Notes under the pieces: model-generated
What the model was told of the DNA's origin: nothing
Seen by the model: the letters and a program-made list of their open reading frames with translations, nothing else
The model's database searches: none
NCBI GenBank assembly: GCA_937900465.1
Contig: CALCEJ010000088.1
Span: forward strand, 1-19,906
Direction: 5' to 3'
Source of the DNA: an uncultured Bacteroidales bacterium
GTDB lineage: Bacteria > Bacteroidota > Bacteroidia > Bacteroidales > UBA932
DNA length: 19,906 bases
Made by a program: the position numbers and the translations under genes
Shown: one piece after another, positions 13,922 through 19,906 of the stretch
How positions within the stretch are numbered: position 1 is the stretch's first letter
Layout of the letters: each line of letters begins with the position of its first letter

Positions 13922-16831
13922 TCAGAAGTTTATGGTTGCACCGAGGGAGAACGTGGATGTACGGGGATAGTAGCTCGTACTCTCGATACCGGGCGTAAGT
14001 CCGGTGAGGCTGACTTCGGGGTCTACGCCCTTGTAAGCAGTGAGACAGAGGAGGTTCTGCCCTGAGAGGAAGACCTTGGCGCCGTGGATATACCTGTTCT
14101 TGACGGGCAGGTCATAGGTGATTGAGACGTTGTCCAGCTTCAGATAGCTTGCGTCCTCTATGTACTTGGAGGAATAGCGGATTTCCCCGGTGAAGGAAGG
14201 ATCGTCGAGCCAGGAAGAGAGGATGTTTCGGAGGCCTATCTGCTGGAGGCTCTCATAGTTTGCCCTGTAGGAGTTGAATATCTTTCCCCCAAGGGCGCCG
14301 CGAAGTGTCATGCTGAGGCTCCAGGCCTTGTACCGGAGGGAGTTGCTCCACCCGAAGGTCAGGTCCGGATAAGCAGACCCTATCCTTTCCCACTTGTTGC
14401 CGGAGACCTTGCCCATAAACTCGTTCTTGAGATGGTCAGCGCCGTCGCTTCCCACCTCTTCCCAGACGGGAGCATAGAAAGAACCCAGACTCTCGCCTTC
14501 TATAAGGCGCTGGACATAAGCCCCCACCGGCGTAGCGATCCATCCGATTTCGTAGTCCTGGTTCTTGAACTCTTCGTTCGTGAACTTTATCAGCTTGTTC
14601 TCGTTATGGGCTGCGACAAGTGTCGTGTTCCATACGAAATCCCTGGTCCTCGCGGGCGTAGCATAGAGGGTAAGCTCTATTCCGGTGTTGCTTATGGACC
14701 CGACGTTTGTGAAAAGGGTCTTGTAATCGTACGGGGGAACCGGAACGTTATACTCGTAGAGGAGGTCCGTCGTGAGGCGGTAGTAGTAATCGATCGCACC
14801 GCCGATCCTGGAATCCAGGAAGGAGAAGTCCACGCCCACGTTGAATTCGCTCTTTCGTTCCCATCCCAGCTCAGGATTCGCATTCGATGCGGGAGCGTAA
14901 GAGTTGATCCATTCTCCGTTGTAGTAGAAGCTGGTCGAGGAGGACATCAGCATCAGGGACTTGTAGTTGGAGAAGTCCTGGTTGCCCGTGACGCCGTATC
15001 CGGCCCTCAGTTTCAACTCGGAGAGCCAGGACAGGTTCTTCATCCAGGGCTCCTGGCTGATTCGCCATCCGGCGCTGACCGCAGGGAACCAACCCCACTT
15101 ATGGTTCTTTCCGAAGCGGGTGGAGCCGTCGCGGCGGAGGGACAAGGATGCGAGATACTTTTCGTCGTAGTTCCAGATTACACGGCCGAAAAATGCTATG
15201 TAACGGCTCGAGGAGCGGTTCGTGTACATATCCGCAAGGCCTTCCTTGAGGGCGGTTCCGCCTCCCATATTATTGGTCTTGTAGAAGTCGGAGTCGAAGC
15301 CGTAGTTCTCCATATTGGAGGACCAGTTCATCTTCTTCTCCCACGTATATCCAAGGATGCTTTGGATGGAATGTCCGCTGAATACGCGGGAATACTGCAT
15401 AGTGCTCTCCCACTGAAAGTCGTTGTAGGAGTTCGCGGACGTGTATGCCACGCCTTTCTTTCCTATGCTTCCGGGATAGAACGATGTCTTGTACTCGCTG
15501 CCGAAATATTTCTCATCCGAATAGCTGATGAAGTTATCCCATTTAAGTCCCTGGACGGGGATGATATTGAGCGTTGCGCGGACATTGGCCGCAAGGAAGG
15601 ACGTCTCGTTTTCCTCGAACCGTTCATTAAGCATCGCAACGGGGTTCGAATAATCGGATTCGAAGAGGGTGAAGTACCCGCCGTAGGCCGATGCCGTATC
15701 ATCGTAGACCGGCTCCGTGGGGTTATGCATAAAGGCCTGGCGGAATGCCCCGTAGTTAGCGGGGTTGGACTCCCTTTTCGTATAGCTCAGGTTGTAGTCC
15801 ATATCCACCCAGCCCTCGAGGAGTTTCTGGGAAACATTTGTCCTGAACAGGTACTTGGAGGCTTCATTGCCCTTTTGAAGGCCCTGGTTCTTCTCTACGT
15901 TAAGAACGGTACGGTGAGAGAACTTCTCACTGCCTCCCGCGACTGCAAGGGAGTGCTTGTGGCTTATGGGCGTACGCGTAATCTCCTTGAACCAGTCCGT
16001 ATCGTGTCCATACAGGGAGCCGGCCTTTCCGGGAGCGTAGTTCCTTATCGTGTACTCGAACTCCTCCGCCGTCATAGGAATTGCCCTCGACTGGACGGTC
16101 TGGACGGATACCTGCCCGTCGTACTGGACGGAGGTTGTCCCGGAGTTCGCGCGTTTCGTGGTGATGATTACGACACCGTTGGTTCCCCGCGTTCCGTAGA
16201 TAGCCGCGGCAGAGCCATCCTTCAGGACATCGATGGACTCGACTTCCTGGAAGTTGATGTTGCGGATATCCGCGCCGATGACTCCGTCAATGATGATAAG
16301 GGGCCCCTGTCCGGCGGAAAGGGTGTTCGTTCCGCGGAGGAGGAACTGGTAGGAGGCGTTGGGGTCGCCGCCGTCGGGATTGACGACGGAAAGGCCCGCG
16401 ACCTTGCCCTGGAGCATTCCGGCGGCGCTGGTATAGGATCCTGGATCAAGCGCATCGGCCTTCAGGGAGGCGACGGATCCGGTGATTTCCTTCTTGGTCG
16501 TCTTTCCGTATCCGATCGCGACGGACTCGTTCAGCATCGTCGCTTCCGAAGGCTGAAGGGAGATGTTCATCCCGGACCTATTCTCTGACGGCATCGTGAA
16601 TACGTAGTCGTCGTAGCCCAGGTATGAAACGGTCACGGTCTCGCCGGGCTTCGCGCTGAGGGAGAAGCGTCCGTCATTATCCGTGATGGCATAACTTCCT
16701 CCGGCGACAAGTGTAGCCCCGGGGAGCGGACCGCCGGATTCATCCAGGACCCGGCCGCTGACGGTCCGGTTCTGGGCCATTGCGGCAAGGGTGATGAGTA
16801 CGGCAAGTATGCTGGTTATCAGTTTTCTCAT
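13922..16831 (-). CDS. SusC/RagA-family TonB-dependent outer-membrane transporter
   Basis: A 969-residue TonB-dependent transporter. Signal peptide MRKLITSILAVLITLAAMA, then a carboxypeptidase-D-regulatory-like β-domain at residues ~22-100 (VSGRVLDESGGPLPGATLVAGG...TVSYLGYDDYVF). The plug follows, with the SusC signature LLRGTNTLSAGQGPLIIIDGVIG and VESIDVLKDGSAAAIYGTRGTNGVVIITTKR. The rest is a 22-strand-type barrel ending STFSLGATINF with a C-terminal Phe, as for outer-membrane β-barrels. Length is typical (~950-1050). No N-terminal secretin/TonB (STN) signalling domain is present, which fits regulation by the LacI protein and not by an ECF/anti-sigma pair. It starts 6 nt after the permease stop and is followed directly by SusD. 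Confidence 0.95.
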   Translation of the reverse strand: MRKLITSILAVLITLAAMAQNRTVSGRVLDESGGPLPGATLVAGGSYAITDNDGRFSLSAKPGETVTVSYLGYDDYVFTMPSENRSGMNISLQPSEATMLNESVAIGYGKTTKKEITGSVASLKADALDPGSYTSAAGMLQGKVAGLSVVNPDGGDPNASYQFLLRGTNTLSAGQGPLIIIDGVIGADIRNINFQEVESIDVLKDGSAAAIYGTRGTNGVVIITTKRANSGTTSVQYDGQVSVQTVQSRAIPMTAEEFEYTIRNYAPGKAGSLYGHDTDWFKEITRTPISHKHSLAVAGGSEKFSHRTVLNVEKNQGLQKGNEASKYLFRTNVSQKLLEGWVDMDYNLSYTKRESNPANYGAFRQAFMHNPTEPVYDDTASAYGGYFTLFESDYSNPVAMLNERFEENETSFLAANVRATLNIIPVQGLKWDNFISYSDEKYFGSEYKTSFYPGSIGKKGVAYTSANSYNDFQWESTMQYSRVFSGHSIQSILGYTWEKKMNWSSNMENYGFDSDFYKTNNMGGGTALKEGLADMYTNRSSSRYIAFFGRVIWNYDEKYLASLSLRRDGSTRFGKNHKWGWFPAVSAGWRISQEPWMKNLSWLSELKLRAGYGVTGNQDFSNYKSLMLMSSSTSFYYNGEWINSYAPASNANPELGWERKSEFNVGVDFSFLDSRIGGAIDYYYRLTTDLLYEYNVPVPPYDYKTLFTNVGSISNTGIELTLYATPARTRDFVWNTTLVAAHNENKLIKFTNEEFKNQDYEIGWIATPVGAYVQRLIEGESLGSFYAPVWEEVGSDGADHLKNEFMGKVSGNKWERIGSAYPDLTFGWSNSLRYKAWSLSMTLRGALGGKIFNSYRANYESLQQIGLRNILSSWLDDPSFTGEIRYSSKYIEDASYLKLDNVSITYDLPVKNRYIHGAKVFLSGQNLLCLTAYKGVDPEVSLTGLTPGIESTSYYPRTSTFSLGATINF

Positions 16832-16837
16832 ACCGGA

Positions 16838-17851
16838 TTACATTCCTGCGATAACGATAGATGCAAGACCCGCCACAAACAGCAGGAACATAACGCCGAG
16901 AAGCCAGTAAACGCTCTTCGACGCTCCCTTGAATTCCTTCCATACGAATACGCCCCAGATTGCTGCAATCATTGGAGCGCCCTGACCGAGCGCATAGGAA
17001 ACCGCGGCGCCGGCCGTTCCGGCGGAGATATAGTTCAGTGCCGTTCCAAGGCCCCATATGGCACCTCCGAGAACGCCCACAAGGTGAGTGCCCATACTGC
17101 CGGAGAAGTACTGCTTATACGTAACAGGCTCGCCGACAAAGGGCTTGCGCATCACTATCGTGTTCACGATAATGTTGCTGAGGAACACGCCGCAGGAAAA
17201 GACCACCATTGCCGTGTAGGGGGTAACCTTACCGGCAGCAGGCGCAGCGAAGTTGTCAAGGTCCACTCCGTTATAGACAAGGGCGGAGAAGAAGGACATA
17301 ACTACACCGGCAATGACGGCGAGGATGATTCCCTTGCGGTTCTGTGCCGGATCTCTCTGCTCGTTCGAGACCTTGCCGGAGGCGATGCCGTTGCATACGA
17401 CTGCGGCAACTACGAGTGCGACACCGAGCCAGAGAAGGCCGGTGTTCTGGCCGGCGGCAGGATGCAGGAGAAGGTTATTCAGAACGCCCATCACCAGTGC
17501 AATTCCGACTCCGAGGGGGAATGCCACCGCAAGTCCCGCGATCGAGGTCGATGCGGAAAGGAGAATGTTCGAGACGTTGAATACAAGACCGCCGAGAAGG
17601 ATCCAGCCGATGCTGCTCCAGCTTGCCTGGCCGATGTCCTGGAGGAAGGGACGTCCTTCCGTTCCGATGCTGCCTGCCGTAAAGGCAAGGATCAGCGAGA
17701 AAAGGACCATACCTATCACATAGTCCCAGTAGAAGAGTTCATATCTCCAGCTCTTCGCGGCGAGCTTCTGGGTGTTTCCCCAGGAGCCCCAGCAGAGCAT
17801 AGTGATGAGGCAGAATACGACTGCGAGAGCGTAACTTTTTACAATAAACAT
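16838..17851 (-). CDS. GRP/DMT-type sugar permease, probable ribose uptake
   Basis: A 337-residue inner-membrane protein with about ten hydrophobic helices, beginning MFIVKSYALAVVFCLITMLCWGSWGNTQKLA. The WGSWGNTQK motif and paired helices (VFNVSNILLSASTSIAGLAVAFPLGVGIALVMG; ISAGTAGAAVSYALGQGAPMIAAIWGVFVWKEF) match the glucose/ribose uptake group of the drug/metabolite transporter superfamily (GRP, also RhaT-like). This group imports monosaccharides with a proton. Located 20 nt after the ribokinase gene and 6 nt before SusC, it is the obvious route from periplasm to cytoplasm for the sugar that ribokinase uses. Related permeases occur in Bacteroides ribose-utilization loci, as I recall. Ribose is the best guess; rhamnose or glucose cannot be excluded. 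Confidence 0.82.
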   Translation of the reverse strand: MFIVKSYALAVVFCLITMLCWGSWGNTQKLAAKSWRYELFYWDYVIGMVLFSLILAFTAGSIGTEGRPFLQDIGQASWSSIGWILLGGLVFNVSNILLSASTSIAGLAVAFPLGVGIALVMGVLNNLLLHPAAGQNTGLLWLGVALVVAAVVCNGIASGKVSNEQRDPAQNRKGIILAVIAGVVMSFFSALVYNGVDLDNFAAPAAGKVTPYTAMVVFSCGVFLSNIIVNTIVMRKPFVGEPVTYKQYFSGSMGTHLVGVLGGAIWGLGTALNYISAGTAGAAVSYALGQGAPMIAAIWGVFVWKEFKGASKSVYWLLGVMFLLFVAGLASIVIAGM

Positions 17852-17871
17852 ATCGCTTTGTTTTTATGATT

Positions 17872-18777
17872 TCACTTCTGGATTTCACTTCTTGTAGGGA
17901 TGGAGTTCTGGGCTCCTATTTTCTGGACAGTGAGGGCCGATGCCGCTGTCGCGAACTCAGCCGCTTCCACGAGGGATTTACCTTCCGAAAGGGCGACGCA
18001 GAGAGCTCCGCAATAGGTATCGCCGGCGGCGGTAGTATCAACCGCCTGGACTTTGCGGGCGGGGACCATCACGGCGTTTTCGCCGTCTGTAATGAGAGAG
18101 CCCTTGCCGCCCATCGTCACGATGATCTGGCGCACGCCCTTTCCAACCATCACCTTCGCGGCCCTCTTTGCGCAGTTCTCGCAATGGATTTCCACTCCGC
18201 TGAACCTTGCAAGTTCCGTCTCGTTGGGGATGAACAGGGAAATGTAGCGGAAGATTTCGTCCGGAAGGTCTGCCGCCGGGGCGGGATTCAGGACGACGGT
18301 CGCGCCGGCATCATGGGCTATCTTTGCTGCCTTGACAACTGCCGGAATGGGGATTTCAAGCTGGAGGAGAAGGATGCCGCAGCTCTCGAGAGCGGGACGG
18401 CATTTCTCGATGTCTTCCTCCGTGAAGTCCGCGTTTGCCCCTGAGGCGACGACGATGCAGTTTTCCGCCTTCGCATCTACCGTGATAAGGGCTACGCCGG
18501 AAGGCTTTTCGCTGCGGAGGATACCGCCGGTGTCTATTCCTTCCCTGTTGTAATGGGCAATGGCATTATCGCCGAAAATGTCGTTTCCCACCTTGCAGAT
18601 AAAGCTGACATCTCCCCCGAGCCGCTTTACCGCAACGGCCTGGTTCGCGCCTTTTCCTCCCGGGCCCATAGTAAATACTCCGCCGAGAACAGTCTCTCCC
18701 GGCAGAGGAAGATTGGCGGTCTGGACGGTCATATCCGTGTTGCTGCTGCCAATCACCAGAATCTTTTTTCCTGCCAT
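17872..18777 (-). CDS. rbsK: Ribokinase
   Basis: A 301-residue PfkB-family kinase that phosphorylates D-ribose to ribose 5-phosphate with ATP in the cytoplasm, feeding the pentose phosphate pathway. The motifs follow ribokinase closely: GSSNTDM with sugar-binding Asp15, GPGGKGANQA (38-47), NPAPA, PNETEL, and the anion hole/catalytic base block DTTAAGDTYCGAL (247-259, catalytic Asp253). Length is as expected for RbsK (~300-310). Other PfkB kinases such as fructokinase or adenosine kinase fit less well. It is the first gene of the operon, so its tandem-duplicated leader controls the whole transcript. It ends 20 nt before the permease. Confidence 0.93.
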   Translation of the reverse strand: MAGKKILVIGSSNTDMTVQTANLPLPGETVLGGVFTMGPGGKGANQAVAVKRLGGDVSFICKVGNDIFGDNAIAHYNREGIDTGGILRSEKPSGVALITVDAKAENCIVVASGANADFTEEDIEKCRPALESCGILLLQLEIPIPAVVKAAKIAHDAGATVVLNPAPAADLPDEIFRYISLFIPNETELARFSGVEIHCENCAKRAAKVMVGKGVRQIIVTMGGKGSLITDGENAVMVPARKVQAVDTTAAGDTYCGALCVALSEGKSLVEAAEFATAASALTVQKIGAQNSIPTRSEIQK

Positions 18778-18827
18778 ATAGTTGTACTACTGATTATTCT
18801 TGATAGTTGTACTACTGATTATTCTTT
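18778..18827 (-). repeat. 25-bp tandem duplication forming the ribokinase leader
   Basis: Two copies with 25-bp period: 18778-18802 and 18803-18827, identical at 24 of 25 positions (differing only at the last base, G or T). On the plus strand the unit begins ATAGTTGTACTACTG. Copy 1 abuts the ribokinase ATG. Each unit holds an imperfect palindrome AGTTGTACTACT centred on GTAC. It fills nearly the whole predicted 5' leader. Confidence 0.95.
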
Positions 18828-18828
18828 C

Positions 18829-18849
18829 CGGTAAATATAATTTTTACCG
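18829..18849. promoter_or_regulatory. Palindrome CGGTAAA-N7-TTTACCG over the putative operon -7 element
   Basis: Perfect 7-bp arms at 18829-18835 and 18843-18849. On the minus strand TATATTTA (18839-18832) lies inside it and matches TAnnTTTG except for the last base. No TTTG lies at the right distance upstream, so the ribokinase promoter is weak or activator-dependent. The dyad may be an operator for the operon, or a hairpin at the start of the leader. Confidence 0.5.
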
Positions 18850-18890
18850 CGCCTTAATCCTTCCCCGAAGATTGAATTTTTTCTTTATTT

Positions 18891-18922
18891 TTTGCGATTT
18901 TTAGCGCAAAAATATAAATTTG
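18891..18922 (+). promoter_or_regulatory. Bacteroidetes promoter of the LacI-family gene
   Basis: TTTG (18891-18894), 20-nt spacer, TAAATTTG (18915-18922): the same architecture and -7 sequence as the enolase promoter in this window. Transcription would start close to 18929, about 16 nt before the ATG at 18945. Confidence 0.75.
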
Positions 18923-18931
18923 TTGCGCTAA
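18901..18931. promoter_or_regulatory. Inverted repeat TTAGCGCAA-N13-TTGCGCTAA, likely LacI operator
   Basis: Perfect 9-bp arms at 18901-18909 and 18923-18931 flank the LacI promoter's -7 element. Binding here would block the promoter, consistent with autorepression. Each arm has a GCGC core flanked by TA/AA, a form common in LacI-family half sites. The operator role is inferred. Confidence 0.6.
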
Positions 18932-18944
18932 TTCTATTGGGCCT

Positions 18945-19906
18945 ATGAAAGAAACACTGGCGACAATGTCCGCAAGGATAGGGGTGTCAAAAACTGTCAT
19001 TTCCCGTGTTCTAACCGGTCAAAGCAAAAAGTACCGGATAAGTGACGAAACTGTTAAAAAGGTACTGGCGGAAGCGCAGCGATGCAATTATTCGCCCTCA
19101 CTTGTAGCGCAAAGTTTGCGCAAAAACAAGACTGAAACCATCGGCCTTCTGATTCCTTCCGTTGCTAATCCCTTCTTCGCGGATATGGCTAGCGTAATCA
19201 TCGCTGAGGCCCATTCAAGGCACGTCACGACAATTGTCGTTGATATGATGGAAGACGGTTCCAATCAGGATGAAGCGGTGACAACAGTACTTTCCCGTCA
19301 GGTGGACGGAATCATCGTTATCCCCTGTGCAGCGAACCCTACTCTTCTGGAGGAAATCAATAGGACTGTCGTCCCGATCGTGCTTGTGGACAGGTATTAT
19401 GACGAGGCGCCGCTCTCGTATGTTACGACAAACAATTATAAGGGTGGGTTGATGGCGACTGAAGTGCTTCTCTCTAATGGACACAAGAGGATTGCCTGTA
19501 TCCAGGGCGTCCCGGATACGATGCCTAATCAGATGAGGGTGAGGGGGTACCGAAGGGCAATGGAGGATGCCGGACTCGCCGGGAACGAACTGATTGTCGG
19601 AAACGAATTCTCAACCCAGAACGGATACCTTGAGACCAAACTTCTGCTTGGAAGCAACCCGCGTCCGACGGCGATATTTGCACTCAGTAACACAATTCTT
19701 CTTGGCGCGATAAAGGCGATAAGGGAAGCGGGGCTCTCAATTCCGGAAGACATCTCCGTCATATCGTTTGACAATAATAAATATCTGGATTACATGGTCC
19801 CGCCTATCCACAGGATTAGTCAGCCGGTCGAAGATATGGCTAAACTCGCCTCCAGGATCCTGTTTGAAAAGATTGCCGGAGTGAATCCCGAACAGATCAC
19901 CCGCCT
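18945..19906 (+). CDS. LacI-family transcriptional regulator, 3' end outside window
   Basis: The open frame runs from ATG 18945 to the window edge without a stop (320 complete codons). Residues 1-60 are a LacI-type HTH and hinge: LATMSARIGVSKTVISRVLTG, ISDETVKKVLAEAQRCNYSPS and the hinge helix LVAQSLRKNKT. A periplasmic-binding-protein-like sensor domain follows, with TIGLLIPSVANPFFADMA, VDGIIVIPC, IACIQGVPD, RGYRRAMEDAGL, TAIFALSNTILLGAIKAIREAG and ISVISFDNN, all landmarks of the family. Full-length LacI proteins are ~330-345 residues, so only about 10-25 residues are missing. It is transcribed divergently from the operon with 167 nt between starts, so it is the probable ribose-responsive repressor of the locus. 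The effector (ribose or a phosphate of it) is inferred. Confidence 0.92.
   Translation, partial: MKETLATMSARIGVSKTVISRVLTGQSKKYRISDETVKKVLAEAQRCNYSPSLVAQSLRKNKTETIGLLIPSVANPFFADMASVIIAEAHSRHVTTIVVDMMEDGSNQDEAVTTVLSRQVDGIIVIPCAANPTLLEEINRTVVPIVLVDRYYDEAPLSYVTTNNYKGGLMATEVLLSNGHKRIACIQGVPDTMPNQMRVRGYRRAMEDAGLAGNELIVGNEFSTQNGYLETKLLLGSNPRPTAIFALSNTILLGAIKAIREAGLSIPEDISVISFDNNKYLDYMVPPIHRISQPVEDMAKLASRILFEKIAGVNPEQITR

Noticed and set aside
14432..16588. A 718-codon plus-strand open frame opposite SusC
   Set aside because: The minus strand encodes an unmistakable SusC; the antisense frame has no recognisable domain and a shadow-like composition rich in Val, Arg and Gly.
18778..18827. CRISPR-like direct repeats
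   Set aside because: Only two directly adjoining copies without spacers and with no cas genes.

Overview
The window looks like a Bacteroidales chromosome segment from a gut- or rumen-type organism related to Bacteroides, Alistipes or Prevotella. Genus cannot be fixed from this sequence. The basis is a SusC/SusD pair, many short-signal lipoproteins ending in a lipobox Cys, a fimbrillin-type lipoprotein, a periplasmic-TPR/membrane/LuxR regulator, A-rich leaders instead of clear Shine-Dalgarno sites, and two promoters of the Bacteroidetes form TTTG-N20-TAAATTTG.

Region 1 (1-1340) is abnormal. The first ~603 bases encode the start of a secreted protein (+). At ~603 they are joined directly to the antisense of an enolase gene that lacks its C-terminal half. 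This is either a rearrangement or, more likely, an assembly chimera at a contig end. The enolase promoter (1301-1332) is well preserved.

Region 2 (1356-5226) is a small regulatory and surface module. It holds an orphan 90-aa LuxR-type HTH protein (-), a divergent 47-aa micro-ORF followed by a fimbrillin-like lipoprotein with a C-terminal FISUMP-type domain (+), and then a TPR-transmembrane-LuxR regulator (+). Both LuxR proteins have almost the same recognition helix. Copies of a 16-bp palindrome, CTATCC-N4-GGATAG, sit upstream of both, which suggests a shared operator.

Region 3 (5202-18840) is a nine-gene minus-strand operon with gaps of 33 nt or less and two overlaps. In transcription order it encodes ribokinase, a GRP/DMT sugar permease, SusC, SusD, three ADP-ribosylglycohydrolase-fold lipoproteins, an esterase lipoprotein with a second, nucleophile-less esterase half, and a YD-repeat-like lipoprotein, ending at a hairpin terminator. 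A LacI-family regulator is divergent (18945 to the window end, incomplete). The simplest reading is a ribose-scavenging polysaccharide-utilization-type locus: surface glycohydrolases free ribose from ribosides, SusCD and the permease import it, and ribokinase phosphorylates it. No Nudix hydrolase or phosphatase is present, so nucleosides or other unphosphorylated ribosides fit better than ADP-ribose itself.

The intergenic region 18778-18944 carries three separate repeat structures: a 25-bp tandem duplication that forms nearly the whole ribokinase leader, a palindrome over the putative operon -7 element, and a 9-bp inverted repeat over the LacI promoter.
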